From: Verrucomicrobiota bacterium
Lineage (GTDB): Bacteria; Verrucomicrobiota; Verrucomicrobiia; Limisphaerales; UBA9464
Assembly: GCA_017309115.1 (NCBI GenBank)
Contig: JAFLEF010000006.1
Location: 124,001-188,000 of the forward strand
Length of the DNA: 64,000 nt
Reading direction: 5' to 3'
The translations under genes were made by a program, and so were the position numbers. Of this stretch, positions 9,441-18,424 are shown piece after piece. How positions within the stretch are numbered: the stretch's first letter is position 1; the number at the start of each line of letters is the position of its first letter. The notes below the pieces were generated by a model, which made no database searches, was not told where the DNA came from, and worked only from the letters and a program-made list of their open reading frames with translations.

Positions 9441-10138
9441 CCGCGTTTCCGCAGCACCGCCACATAGGACAGCACGGTTCGCCGACCCAGGCGGGCAAAG
9501 GGCAGAGCCAGATATTGCAGTCCCAAGAAAAGAGGATACAGCAGCAACGCCACGACCCGTCGCCACCCTCCTCGGTCATGGAACAGCGCCAGATTGCCGG
9601 TCAGTAAGGTGACCACCGTTGGCACGACTCCTCCCGTGCGCCAAAACCCCACCGACTCCAATCCGGCCGCATCCGCCAATCGGCGCAAGCAGTGATGGGT
9701 GTAACGGAAGTAGTCGTGCGGTTCCTCGTGCAAAGGGAAGATGAACGGCCAAGAAAGGTAGACATGTCCACCGGGACGAATCACCCGCGCCAGTTCCCTC
9801 AGCGCCATGGCGGGTTCCGGATGATGCTCCAACACTTCGAACGCTGCGGCGTGGTCATAACTTCCCTCCGCAAACGGGAGTATCCACGTCGTGGTGTAGT
9901 CGGGAGGAAACGTGAAATCCGGGGCGCCCGTGGCAAAATCCTTGTTCACCGAGAACCCGGCAAAGTCGATTCCTTCGTACTTCTGAACGTTCTGAAACAG
10001 GTCTCGATGGGGCTTCTGACCACAGCCCACATCAATCAACGAACCCGTCGCCGGAGCGGCTGCGACCGCCTCCCGCAAGGCACGCCGCAACAGATAGCGC
10101 GTCAGAAAAAAGGGCGAGACCAGAACACGAAGACTCAT
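9437..10138 (-). CDS. class I SAM-dependent methyltransferase
   Basis: 233 residues. Motif I of the SAM-binding fold is 'SLIDVGCGQKPHRDLF' near residue 36. A later 'FAEGSYDHAAAFEVLEHHPEPA' is the post-motif region common to Methyltransf_11-type enzymes, followed by 'RVIRPGGHVYLS'. The C-terminal part has a hydrophobic stretch ('VALLLYPLFLGLQYLALPF') that may touch the membrane. Small-molecule or glycan methylation is likely given the surrounding glycosyltransferases. The substrate is not identifiable. Confidence 0.85.
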   Translation of the reverse strand: MSLRVLVSPFFLTRYLLRRALREAVAAAPATGSLIDVGCGQKPHRDLFQNVQKYEGIDFAGFSVNKDFATGAPDFTFPPDYTTTWILPFAEGSYDHAAAFEVLEHHPEPAMALRELARVIRPGGHVYLSWPFIFPLHEEPHDYFRYTHHCLRRLADAAGLESVGFWRTGGVVPTVVTLLTGNLALFHDRGGWRRVVALLLYPLFLGLQYLALPFARLGRRTVLSYVAVLRKRG

Positions 10139-10201
10139 GAACCGGCCACAGGATGGCGCAGGGAACGATCCCGGGGGACAAAAAACCGGCGATTCCGAAC
10201 C

Positions 10202-11431
10202 CTATTGAACCGGGTCAACCGCGTAGAAGTAGGCATTGTCGGGAGCCTCTTCATCTGTGAATCGCGCGGTGGCTCCGTCGGCCACCACTTCTCGATAAAC
10301 CTCCCACTCCAACTGGGAGATCTGATTCTTCCTGAGGATTCGATACTTCCTTCCCGGCACACTCGCCCAAGAAAGGGAAACGACCCGCTTGGCGGTCAGG
10401 GCAAATCCGGAGAGCGGATCCAAGGGATCGGTCCCGGCGACAAACTCCTGCAGGTTATTGGCCCCATCCGCATCAGGATCCGACTCCGCCGAGACGCGAG
10501 GATCGGTCAGGTATCCCGGGCCGAAATAACGTCGGCGCCACTCATTGGAAATTCCGTCCTGAATCGCATAAATCCGCACAAACTCTCCGCGCACAATCGG
10601 CGAGTCCGGTTCCCCGTTCACGAAGGCCCGTGCCGCCACGAACACCGTGGAATTCAAACTAAGGGATCCCTCGTAGACCGGCGAGTTGGTATTGGGATCG
10701 GAGCCGTCCAGAGTATACCTCAACACCCGGCCGGGGGCGGCACCGGTGATTACGACGGCAATTCGATTCGTGAACAAGGCACCGTTCGGTTCCAGGGCGA
10801 CGGTCGAGTCACGCGCGATCAATTGAACGCCATTCAGGAAAGGGGGTCCGCCGGGGAGTCCGGCCGCGATCAGTTGCACCGATTGGCCGGCCGCGACCTC
10901 CACGTTTCTGAGAACGACATAGTGTGCGCCTTCGACCCACGGGAGGGTTCGCCATTCCGAGGTTGTCCGTGTGGTGAGCGGACCGTATCGCTTGGTCTCG
11001 GTCACCACTTCAAAGCGGGTGGCCATATGGTCCTGCTCCCCATGCCCATAGGCCACAACATCCCAGACCCCGGCCGGCAAGTCATTGAATGTGACTGAAA
11101 TCGGCCCGCCGTTGGAGTAGGCATAGATCCCAAACATCAGGTCCGGCAGTAGGGTCACCCATGCGCCCGGCGCGTTCTCGACCGCAAATGACGCGCCCGA
11201 CGGCAGCCCTGTGGTATAAACCAAGTTAGTGCTACCCACATTCGGAGCGGTTGGACCGCTCCAGAGATTCCATACGTCCGTAGCAGAGTTACCAAACGCC
11301 GCCTTTCCCACGGGAGCGCCCTGAACCGCCGAGTTGCCGAAGTCCAGACTGATGATCTGGGACGCATTCGCGATACCCACGGTTAAACAAAGAGAGAACA
11401 GCCATCCAAAAAACCGATCTGATTTTGTCAT
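10202..11431 (-). CDS. secreted protein with chitobiase-C-like and TSP3-like segments
   Basis: 409 residues from the ATG at 11431, which puts a signal peptide ('FFGWLFSLCLTVGIANASQ') at the N-terminus; the frame stays open upstream without plausible protein sequence. The N-terminal 200 residues look like a malectin/carbohydrate-binding beta-sandwich ('VWDVVAYGHGEQDH'). Residues about 205-285 resemble the CHB_HEX_C_1 domain ('LRYTLDGSDPNTNSPVYEG'). Next comes a calcium-binding TSP3-like stretch ('DPDADGANNLQEFVAGTDP'). The final module of about 60 residues ('LSWASVPGRKYRILRKNQIS') is the same type found in two other secreted proteins of this window. No catalytic domain is seen, so carbohydrate binding outside the cell is inferred. 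Confidence 0.78.
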   Translation of the reverse strand: MTKSDRFFGWLFSLCLTVGIANASQIISLDFGNSAVQGAPVGKAAFGNSATDVWNLWSGPTAPNVGSTNLVYTTGLPSGASFAVENAPGAWVTLLPDLMFGIYAYSNGGPISVTFNDLPAGVWDVVAYGHGEQDHMATRFEVVTETKRYGPLTTRTTSEWRTLPWVEGAHYVVLRNVEVAAGQSVQLIAAGLPGGPPFLNGVQLIARDSTVALEPNGALFTNRIAVVITGAAPGRVLRYTLDGSDPNTNSPVYEGSLSLNSTVFVAARAFVNGEPDSPIVRGEFVRIYAIQDGISNEWRRRYFGPGYLTDPRVSAESDPDADGANNLQEFVAGTDPLDPLSGFALTAKRVVSLSWASVPGRKYRILRKNQISQLEWEVYREVVADGATARFTDEEAPDNAYFYAVDPVQ

Positions 11432-11588
11432 AATAAGGTCGAAGACCTTCCGAACGCTGACGAGAAACCTCACCCGGTCAACCATGATCTCGGCAAAACT
11501 GTCGGGCCGCAGGACCGACACAACGTAACGGGGAACTCCAGAGAACTCCGCATTGGTTTTTTGCCCCGATCCCGGCAGCGTCTCCCCA

Positions 11589-12170
11589 ATGACGGATGCA
11601 ACCGCCAGCAGTGGTCCGCGCCGACTCAACGTCGGCTGCGGACTCGACCTTCGACCCGGCTGGGTCAACTTGGACATGGTAGATTATGGTGGGAATACAC
11701 TCACTGATCTCAATCGCTACCCCTGGCCGTTTCCCGAGTCGCACTTTGACGAGGTTCTGTGCAGTCACGTGCTGGAACACCTGGCCAATTTTAACGCGGC
11801 GATCACCGAAATCTGGCGAGTGTCCCGGCCCGGCGCCCTGCTGGTGGTTCGCGTCCCATTTTTTCTGAGCACCAAGTACTACTCCGAACCCGATCATCGC
11901 ATTCCGTTCGGGATTCGAAGCTTCGACAACTACGAAGACATCAGTGGCCGACACTTGCGCTTCTACGAGAAATGGAAGTTGGGGCATCGCACCAATTACG
12001 GCTCTCCGGCGCGATTTCGCGTGGAGGAAAAACGGTTCCACTTCTCCAACTTCGCCGTGCTCCGTTGGTTGAACCCGCTGATCAACCTCGAACCTGTCCT
12101 CTACGAGCGGTTCTTCGCGACATTGCTGACCCCGGAGGAAGTCTGGTTTCGCCTGCGCGTCGTCAAATAG
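11589..12170 (+). CDS. class I SAM-dependent methyltransferase
   Basis: 193 residues. The SAM motif is 'RLNVGCGLDLRPGWVNLDM' near the N-terminus, with the acidic ribose-binding residue in 'NLDM'. 'HFDEVLCSHVLEHLANF' and 'VSRPGALLVVRVPFF' follow as in Methyltransf_11 enzymes. The start at 11589 sits 12 codons after another in-frame possible start at 11553; the motif position favours the shorter form. It is divergent from the secreted protein gene (157-bp intergenic region) and is followed after 9 bp by another methyltransferase. The close spacing suggests a two-gene unit. Confidence 0.83.
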   Translation: MTDATASSGPRRLNVGCGLDLRPGWVNLDMVDYGGNTLTDLNRYPWPFPESHFDEVLCSHVLEHLANFNAAITEIWRVSRPGALLVVRVPFFLSTKYYSEPDHRIPFGIRSFDNYEDISGRHLRFYEKWKLGHRTNYGSPARFRVEEKRFHFSNFAVLRWLNPLINLEPVLYERFFATLLTPEEVWFRLRVVK

Positions 12171-12179
12171 TCGGGCGCC

Positions 12180-12893
12180 ATGATTCTTCCCCAACTCCTC
12201 TGGCGGTTCGCCCGGCACCGGGATGATGCCGAGTTCTACCGGCTGCAAGCCACGGATGCGATCCGTTGGCTCCGTGAGCGGGGTGTCCCCTTCACCCCCG
12301 GCTTCACCGCCCTGGACCTGGGAGCTGGCCATGGAGTCTTCGGAAGGGAGCTTCAGCAACTCGGCGCTAGGGTGACGTATGCAGACGAAAAGAACTTCCT
12401 GATGCCCGAGCTCCTGGGGGCCCCGTTTCACCCGGTCAATCTCGACCAGGACGACTTCACCGGGTTAGGCAAGTTCGACTTGGTGATCTGCTCCAACGTG
12501 CTCGAACACCTCTCCCAACCGGAACGATTCCTGGCCCAAGGCCACGAACTGCTAACGCCAGACGGATTTCTCTACCTCAGCTGGACCAACTGGCTTTCGC
12601 CCTGGGGTGGACATGAGTTCTCCCCCTGGCATTACCTTGGAACCACACTGGGACCAGCCGTCTACGACCGGCTTACCCGACGACCGCGTTTCCACCAACC
12701 GTATCGGAATCTGTTTCCGACCTACATTGGCCAAGTCTTGGCGTTCCTCCGCAACCGGAGTCAGCTGGACGTCGTGGCAGCCGCTCCCCGCTACTACACG
12801 GAGTTCCCCTTTTTGGTGGCGTGTCCGGTTGTTCGGGAGTTTGTCACTTGGAACTGCGGTCTGCTGCTGCGACGACGATGCTCCCCTCGCTAA
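12180..12893 (+). CDS. class I SAM-dependent methyltransferase
   Basis: 237 residues. Motif I is 'ALDLGAGHGVFGRELQQLG', with 'VTYADEKNF' as the acidic motif II and 'DLVICSNVLEHLSQPERFL' as the post-motif. It lies 9 bp after the preceding methyltransferase and differs from it in sequence, so the two probably modify different positions or substrates. The C-terminal 100 residues ('HEFSPWHYLGTTLGP') resemble the part of glycan-modifying methyltransferases that contacts the acceptor. The substrate is unknown; the glycan context is suggestive only. Confidence 0.85.
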   Translation: MILPQLLWRFARHRDDAEFYRLQATDAIRWLRERGVPFTPGFTALDLGAGHGVFGRELQQLGARVTYADEKNFLMPELLGAPFHPVNLDQDDFTGLGKFDLVICSNVLEHLSQPERFLAQGHELLTPDGFLYLSWTNWLSPWGGHEFSPWHYLGTTLGPAVYDRLTRRPRFHQPYRNLFPTYIGQVLAFLRNRSQLDVVAAAPRYYTEFPFLVACPVVREFVTWNCGLLLRRRCSPR

Positions 12894-12972
12894 CGAGGCC
12901 TGCGACAGGCAGGAGTTAGGAATGCGCCGGTTCTAGCTTGGCCCCGGGCCTGAACTCCGTACCCTCCTCGCC

Positions 12973-14463
12973 ATGGCCAAGATCATTCTGGTCGACGATG
13001 AGTTGACCATGGTGCAGATGGTCGCCGAAGTTTTGAGGGCGGACGGTCACGAGGTCTTTCCCTTCACCAACTACGCCGGCGTCGTCGAAGCCCTGGCAAC
13101 CCAACATCCCGACTTGGTCGTCACCGACCTCTACCTGGACAAAACCCGTCCCGGGGGACATGAGATTCTCAAGAAAGCCCGCGCCCTTTCGCCGCCTCCT
13201 GCGGTGATCGTCATCAGCGGACTCGGCACCGTGGAGGACGCCGTGAAGGCCATGAAGTTCGGCGCCTTCGATTTTCTTCGTAAGCCCTTCAATCTCGATG
13301 AACTCAAGCTCTGCGTCCGGCGAGCCCTGAGCTACACCGAAGCGGTTGCGGAAAACACCCAACTGCGCAAGGAACTCCGCCGCCAATACCGGTTCAGCCA
13401 GATCATCGGCGCGAATGCCGCCATGCAGGAGGTGTTCCGCATTGTGGAGCGCGTGGCCGACACCGACACCACCGTCCTGGTGCTGGGTGAAAGCGGCACC
13501 GGCAAGGAACTGGTCGCCCGCGCCCTCCACTACAATTCGCGCCGGGCGACGTGCCCGTTCGTGCCCCTCAATTGTTCCGCCCTGCCCGAGAACCTCCTGG
13601 AATCCGAGCTTTTCGGACACCGCAAGGGAGCCTTCACCGGTGCTATCGCCGACAAGGACGGTCTGTTCCACGAAGCCAACGGCGGCACCATTTTCCTCGA
13701 CGAAATCGGGACCATGCCGGCGCAACTCCAAAGCCGGTTGCTCCGCGTGCTTCAGGAAAAAGAAGTGCGCCGAGTGGGCGACAATACCCCCAGTCAGGTC
13801 GATGTACGGGTCATCGCTGCGACCAACGAAAAACTGGAGGAGTTAATGAAATCGGGACGCTTCCGCGAGGATCTCTATTACCGACTGAACGTGGTCAACG
13901 TGCAGTTGCCGGCGTTGCGGGAACGAGCCGACGACATTCCGATGCTCGCGGCCCATTTCCTGAAGGATAAGGTGCATCTGCGAAGCGGGAAGCCATTCCG
14001 ATTGACTCAGCGAGCCCTCGATACTCTGGTGGCATACCCCTGGCCGGGCAATGTCCGGGAGCTGGGCAATGCCATCGAACGCGCCGTGGTTCTGACCGAT
14101 GGTCCCCTGATCCGAGCCCGAGATCTGCCTCCGGCGCTTCAGAAGTATGCCCCGGTCGATGACGGGCTCGAAGACCAGCAGGCGGCTGAAACCACCGCTC
14201 CAGTCGGCGCCAATATCAGTCCGGACGCGGCGCCTATTGTGACGTCCCCAACCGGGGCGCCCGCCGCAGCCGCGGCTCCGCATGACGATATCCCCGTTAC
14301 GTCCGGCACCATTGTTCCGCTCAAGAAATTCATTCGCGACCACGAATTGAACTATCTCCGGCAAGTACTCAATCGGACCAACGGCGACAAAGAAGAAGCC
14401 GCGCGACTCCTCGACGTCAGTCTGGCGACCCTTTACCGAAAGCTTGCGGAAGAAGGTGAATAG
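12973..14463 (+). CDS. sigma-54-dependent NtrC-family response regulator
   Basis: 496 residues with the full three-domain layout. Receiver domain: acidic pocket D8/D9, phosphoacceptor D52, conserved K104. AAA+ domain: Walker A 'GESGTGKE' at about 172, the sigma-54-contacting GAFTGA at about 219-224, Walker B 'GGTIFLDEIG' at about 240. A Fis-type helix-turn-helix lies at the extreme C-terminus ('EEAARLLDVSLATLYRKL'). A Pro/Ala-rich linker of about 60 residues separates the AAA+ and DNA-binding parts. All key residues are present, so it should activate sigma-54 promoters when phosphorylated. No histidine kinase is adjacent, so its partner and target genes are unknown. Confidence 0.93.
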   Translation: MAKIILVDDELTMVQMVAEVLRADGHEVFPFTNYAGVVEALATQHPDLVVTDLYLDKTRPGGHEILKKARALSPPPAVIVISGLGTVEDAVKAMKFGAFDFLRKPFNLDELKLCVRRALSYTEAVAENTQLRKELRRQYRFSQIIGANAAMQEVFRIVERVADTDTTVLVLGESGTGKELVARALHYNSRRATCPFVPLNCSALPENLLESELFGHRKGAFTGAIADKDGLFHEANGGTIFLDEIGTMPAQLQSRLLRVLQEKEVRRVGDNTPSQVDVRVIAATNEKLEELMKSGRFREDLYYRLNVVNVQLPALRERADDIPMLAAHFLKDKVHLRSGKPFRLTQRALDTLVAYPWPGNVRELGNAIERAVVLTDGPLIRARDLPPALQKYAPVDDGLEDQQAAETTAPVGANISPDAAPIVTSPTGAPAAAAAPHDDIPVTSGTIVPLKKFIRDHELNYLRQVLNRTNGDKEEAARLLDVSLATLYRKLAEEGE

Positions 14464-14542
14464 CCTGATTCGCGTCTCGCCCCGGTACCGCTAACCTCCT
14501 TGCGCCCCCGCCAGGGGCCTCCCGTTTTCGGTCTTTCCATCC

Positions 14543-15637
14543 ATGAGTTCGACCTCCAACTCCCGTATTCTCCCGACTCCTGGTGAGTCGAGTCCGGTTC
14601 GTCGCCATTTTGCTTCCGACAATTATGCCGGCATTGCCCCTGAAGCCTGGGCCGCCCTGGAAGATGCCAACCGCGGCCATGCGCCCGCCTACGGCAACGA
14701 TCCCTGGACCCAACGGGCCGCAGACCTGATCCGCGACGCCTTCGAAACTCCGTGCGAAGTCTTCTTCGTCTTCAACGGTACGGCAGCCAACTCACTCTCC
14801 CTCGCCCACTTATGCCAAAGTTACCACAGCGTGCTTTGTCATGACGTGGCCCATATTGAGAAGGACGAGTGCGGGGCTCCGGAGTTCTTCGCGAACGGCT
14901 CGAAACTACTGCTGCTCCCCGGCACCAACGGCAAGCTCACTCCCGCGGGAATCGAAGAGGCCGTCCTCCGGCGAACAGACATTCATTACCCCAAACCGCG
15001 GGTCGTGAGCCTGACCCAAGCTACGGAAGTCGGAACCATCTATACCCCTGCCGAAGTCCGAGCCATCGGAGCCATGGCCAAGAAGCATGGACTGCGCGTG
15101 CACATGGACGGAGCCCGCTTTGCCAATGCCGTGGCCGCACTTGGCGTTGCCCCCCGGGAGATCACCTGGCAGGCCGGTGTCGACGTGCTCTGCTTTGGTG
15201 GCACCAAGAACGGCATCCATGTCGGTGAGGCCGTGGTCTTCTTCAACCGCGACCTCGCCCGCGAGTTTGATTATCGCGCCAAGCAAGGTGGGCAGTTGTG
15301 CTCCAAAATGCGGTTCGTCGCCGCCCCTTGGGTGGGAATGTTGCGCGATGGAATCTGGTTGCGACACGCCGCCCACGCCAACGCCATGGCCAGCCTGATG
15401 CATGACCTCGTTAGCGTCATTCCCGGGGTCAAGATCCTCTTTCCCCGGGAAGCCAACTCCGTCTTCGTTGATCTTCCCAAACCAGCCATCAACGCTCTCT
15501 ACGGCCGGGGGTGGCTCTTCTACAACTTCATCGGTGAAGGCGGTTGCCGATTGATGTGTTCTTGGGACACCACTGAAGATGATGTCCGGGCATTTGCGGC
15601 CGACCTCGCCGCGGCCATGGGCACTCCCTCAGAATGA
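14543..15637 (+). CDS. low-specificity threonine aldolase / beta-eliminating lyase family
   Basis: 364 residues, fold type I PLP enzyme. The N-terminal 'RHFASDNYAGIAPEAWAAL' and 'GHAPAYGNDPWT' are characteristic of threonine aldolases. The PLP-binding lysine is in 'VLCFGGTKNGIHVGEAVV', and 'HMDGARFANAVAALG' holds the aspartate that contacts the pyridine ring. The enzyme would cleave L-threonine or allo-threonine to glycine and acetaldehyde in the cytoplasm. Length is normal for the family. It ends 20 bp before the convergent radical SAM gene. Confidence 0.87.
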   Translation: MSSTSNSRILPTPGESSPVRRHFASDNYAGIAPEAWAALEDANRGHAPAYGNDPWTQRAADLIRDAFETPCEVFFVFNGTAANSLSLAHLCQSYHSVLCHDVAHIEKDECGAPEFFANGSKLLLLPGTNGKLTPAGIEEAVLRRTDIHYPKPRVVSLTQATEVGTIYTPAEVRAIGAMAKKHGLRVHMDGARFANAVAALGVAPREITWQAGVDVLCFGGTKNGIHVGEAVVFFNRDLAREFDYRAKQGGQLCSKMRFVAAPWVGMLRDGIWLRHAAHANAMASLMHDLVSVIPGVKILFPREANSVFVDLPKPAINALYGRGWLFYNFIGEGGCRLMCSWDTTEDDVRAFAADLAAAMGTPSE

Positions 15638-15657
15638 CGTAGCAACGCGCCCCGAAC

Positions 15658-16605
15658 TTAGGCGGCCCGAGGTTCCCATCGCTGGGAAAGATTCATGCGG
15701 TGCAATCGTTCCCGACGCTCAGGCAGATCAGGCCCGGGGTGAAATCGTTCCAAGTCCCACAGGTCAACGAACACTCGGCCCAATCCCAACGCTAACGACT
15801 GCTCAAACGTTAGTTCAATCTGCTCCAAGGTCGGTTCCCGGAACTGTCCCTCGCGGCGGAGCTGCTCCAAGACTCCGTCTTGGGCACGCGTGGGAACCAG
15901 GGAGACCACCGACGCCCCTGCCTCGAAGGCAGTTCGGACCGAACGAAGCACCCACTCCAGGGACTCCGGCTGGGGCAGAAACGGCGGAGGCAACAAGAGG
16001 AACGTCCGGACCGCCACTCCAGCCTCACGGAGGAAGCCAGTAGCCCGTCGGAAGTCAGCCACCTTCATCCTCTTATTGAGCCGTGAAAGAACGTCGGGAT
16101 GCGCTGATTCCAGTCCCATGGCTACTTCCAGAGTTGCCCCACCCAAACGATCCCGAAACTCGAGAACTCGAGGACCAATCAAGGTGGGATGGCACTCCAC
16201 AGTGACCCTCGGGAAGACCTTCACGAGCCCGGCAATCTCTTGGTGATCCGCTGAAGGTATAGCCCCTGCATCAAAGAAAGATCCCGCGTTGTAGAGCTTG
16301 ATCCACTCGGCTACGGGAGCTTCTCGGAGAACCCCCCGAATTTGTTGAGGAATGGCTCCCTGCGGCACCGGCTTCAGCGTCGTTTCCCGCCACAAGTCGC
16401 ACATTAAGCATCTCCAAGGACACTCTCGGTTGGTCAGGAACAACGTAAGTCCCGGGCGAACGATGCCGGCTTCATCCGGTTCGACCTCTGGGATCCAACG
16501 CGCCTGGTTCACGGGGAGTTGGCGGCGGGATTCATCCAGATCGGAACGCGAACGACGAATCCAGTCATCCCACTGTTTTGAACCTGGCTGGATGGTATCA
16601 GACAT
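15658..16605 (-). CDS. radical SAM protein
   Basis: 315 residues. The cluster-binding motif CxxxCxxC is present as 'CPWRCLMCDLW' near residue 77, followed by SAM-binding-type segments ('IKLYNAGSFFDAGAI', 'VAMGLESAHPDVLSRLNKRM'). The N-terminus is rich in Arg/Asp with no membrane segment. Its layout recalls uncharacterised Elp3-like or archaeosine-synthase-like radical SAM proteins, but I cannot assign a reaction. It sits immediately downstream of, and on the same strand as, the truncated S10 operon, separated from rplW by a strong terminator, so it is probably expressed on its own. Confidence 0.82.
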   Translation of the reverse strand: MSDTIQPGSKQWDDWIRRSRSDLDESRRQLPVNQARWIPEVEPDEAGIVRPGLTLFLTNRECPWRCLMCDLWRETTLKPVPQGAIPQQIRGVLREAPVAEWIKLYNAGSFFDAGAIPSADHQEIAGLVKVFPRVTVECHPTLIGPRVLEFRDRLGGATLEVAMGLESAHPDVLSRLNKRMKVADFRRATGFLREAGVAVRTFLLLPPPFLPQPESLEWVLRSVRTAFEAGASVVSLVPTRAQDGVLEQLRREGQFREPTLEQIELTFEQSLALGLGRVFVDLWDLERFHPGPDLPERRERLHRMNLSQRWEPRAA

Positions 16606-16662
16606 GGAGATCTCGCCTAAGTTGCTTGGCGGTAGCTAAAGAACCACTCTGACCGACCGTCG

Positions 16663-16699
16663 AGAAAACAAAACGGCGCGCGGAATATCCGCGCGCCGT
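16663..16699 (-). terminator. intrinsic terminator ending the ribosomal operon
   Basis: A perfect 12-bp inverted repeat (16673-16684 with 16688-16699) encloses a 3-nt loop. On the minus strand it is followed by a T-rich run, read as TTTTGTTTTC. It begins 22 bp after the rplW stop codon. This is a textbook Rho-independent terminator and marks the end of the str/S10 transcription unit. Confidence 0.92.
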
Positions 16700-16720
16700 G
16701 CGAAGTCGTTGAGAACGGGT

Positions 16721-17002
16721 TCAGGCCAGTTCGATCTTATCGCCCTCTTTCAAGGTGACGATGGCCTTCTTCCAATCGCTGTCCTTGCCGGCAGCTTTGG
16801 TCATCTGGCGACGGGCTTTACCCCGAACGTTCAGAGTATTCACTCGGACCACCTTGACCTTGAACAACTGTTCCACGGCCCGCTTGATCTGCGGCGCGGT
16901 CGCCCTCGGGTCGGCCACCAAGGTGTACTGGTTGCTCTTTTCGGCCTGGATCGTGCCCTTTTCGGTGACACGGACCGTCTTGATCACATCGTAAGCGTTC
17001 AT
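16721..17002 (-). CDS. rplW: 50S ribosomal protein L23
   Basis: 93 residues, the usual length of bacterial L23. It contains the typical 'VTEKGTIQAEKSNQYTLVADP' region and the conserved 'IKRAVEQLFKVKVVRVNTLN' stretch that contacts 23S rRNA near the polypeptide exit. Its start overlaps the rplD stop (ATGA), so translation is coupled. L23 docks signal recognition particle and trigger factor at the exit tunnel. It is the last gene before a strong terminator; the expected rplB does not follow. Confidence 0.96.
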   Translation of the reverse strand: MNAYDVIKTVRVTEKGTIQAEKSNQYTLVADPRATAPQIKRAVEQLFKVKVVRVNTLNVRGKARRQMTKAAGKDSDWKKAIVTLKEGDKIELA

Positions 17003-17649
17003 GCGTTGGCTCCTTCCGGACGGGACTCTTTGCTGAGGCGGGCTTCCACCTGCTCAAACGCACTCTTGGTGAAGACCAGCTTGTCGTACTTGAGGACGTC
17101 GTAGGTGTTCAGACGCAGCCCGGTAGTCAACTCGACACCCACCACATTGCGGGAGGCGCGTTCGACCGTGGCATCGGAACCACCGATGACAAACAGGGCC
17201 GTACCGTCCAGGCCGAGGTTGTTGACGATGGCCACAAAGTCCTTGGTCTTGGGGGAGGCGAGTTTGAGGTCGTCAACCAAGATCACATCTCCCAGCTTCA
17301 AGCGTTCTCCCAAAGCCTTGCGCAAGGCCAACTGGCGAACCTTCTTGTTCACCTTCTTGTCGTAGTCACGCGGCTTCGGTCCGAAGACCACGCCGCCGCC
17401 ACACCACAGCGGCGAGGCGAAGGAACCGGCGCGAGCGCGTCCGGTGCCCTTCTGGCGCCAGGGCTTTTTGCCCGTGCCATTGACTTCCCCCATGGTCTTG
17501 GTGGAAGCGTTGCCCTGGCGTTGGGCTGCCATATAGGCCACGACCGTGTCGTGAACGGCTTGCGTGCCGCGGCCGTTGGGAATGACCTCGAACTTGACTT
17601 CGAGCTCACCCGCGGAATTTCCCTGAGTATCTTTAATCGAGAGTTTCAT
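16999..17649 (-). CDS. rplD: 50S ribosomal protein L4
   Basis: 216 residues. 'GEVNGTGKKPWRQKGTGRAR' is the diagnostic L4 loop that lines the exit tunnel, followed by 'GGGVVFGPKPRDY'. The C-terminal 'RNVVGVELTTGLRLNTYDVL' is also standard. In other bacteria L4 represses its own operon by acting on the leader; no such leader can be tested here. It lies 13 bp after rplC and overlaps rplW by 4 bp. Confidence 0.96.
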   Translation of the reverse strand: MKLSIKDTQGNSAGELEVKFEVIPNGRGTQAVHDTVVAYMAAQRQGNASTKTMGEVNGTGKKPWRQKGTGRARAGSFASPLWCGGGVVFGPKPRDYDKKVNKKVRQLALRKALGERLKLGDVILVDDLKLASPKTKDFVAIVNNLGLDGTALFVIGGSDATVERASRNVVGVELTTGLRLNTYDVLKYDKLVFTKSAFEQVEARLSKESRPEGANA

Positions 17650-17662
17650 GGATCAGCCTCCG

Positions 17663-18412
17663 TTACTTCTTGCCCTTCGGCGCCGCCTTCTTCTCAGCCT
17701 TCTTGTCGCTGGCTGAGGCTGCCGCCGCCTTCAGCTTGGCCCGGTGTTCATGGATCTGTTTCAGCCGAGCCGAGCCGATCGAGATCTTCTTGGCTTCACG
17801 GACGATGCAGTAGTCACCTTCGCTTCCGGGGAAATTGCCCCGGATGAGGATCACTCCGTCTTCCTTGCGAACCTGAATCACTTCCAGGTTCTGCGAGGTC
17901 CGGCGAACCACACCCATGTGACCAGGCATCTTCAGCCCCTTATTGACGTGACCGGGGAACAGACGGCAACCAATGGCGCCCGACCGGCGATGCCATCCCT
18001 TGGCACCGTGGGTCATGTCACCACCGCGGAACGACCAGCGACCGACCACACCTTCGAAACCCCGGCCCTTCGTGATGCCAATGCAATCAACGAACTGGCC
18101 CACTTCAAAGAGATCCGGTCCGAGAATATCCCCGGGCTTGACCTCTTTGCTGAAGTCGCGGAACTCACGGATGCGCTTCACTGCGGTTCCGTTTTGTTTC
18201 TTGATGTGTCCGAGCAGCGGCTTGGCCAAGCGCGATTCCTTCTGGGAATCAAACCCGAGCTGCACGGCATTGTAACCGTCGCGGCCGTCCTGCTTCTTGA
18301 CCTGCAGCACGTAGTTCGGCCCTACCTGCACGACCGTCACCGGCGTGGAGACCCCGTCGGCGTTGTAGACGCGGGTGTGCCCGATTTTCTTTCCAATAAG
18401 TCCAAGTGGCAT
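17663..18412 (-). CDS. rplC: 50S ribosomal protein L3
   Basis: 249 residues. It starts 'MPLGLIGKKIGHTRVYNADG' and contains the L3 core 'GRGFEGVVGRWSFRGGDMTH', the region that reaches the peptidyl-transferase centre. 'AIGCRLFPGHVNKGLKMPGH' completes the family pattern. A C-terminal extension of about 40 residues is rich in Lys and Ala and exceeds the E. coli length (209). Spacing to rpsJ upstream is 12 bp, so it is in the same operon. Confidence 0.96.
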   Translation of the reverse strand: MPLGLIGKKIGHTRVYNADGVSTPVTVVQVGPNYVLQVKKQDGRDGYNAVQLGFDSQKESRLAKPLLGHIKKQNGTAVKRIREFRDFSKEVKPGDILGPDLFEVGQFVDCIGITKGRGFEGVVGRWSFRGGDMTHGAKGWHRRSGAIGCRLFPGHVNKGLKMPGHMGVVRRTSQNLEVIQVRKEDGVILIRGNFPGSEGDYCIVREAKKISIGSARLKQIHEHRAKLKAAAASASDKKAEKKAAPKGKK

Positions 18413-18424
18413 CGTCGTGGGCAG

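Noticed and set aside
9692-11098. 468-codon plus-strand frame
   Set aside because: It overlaps a methyltransferase and a secreted protein gene on the other strand; the translation is Arg/Gly-rich without any domain.
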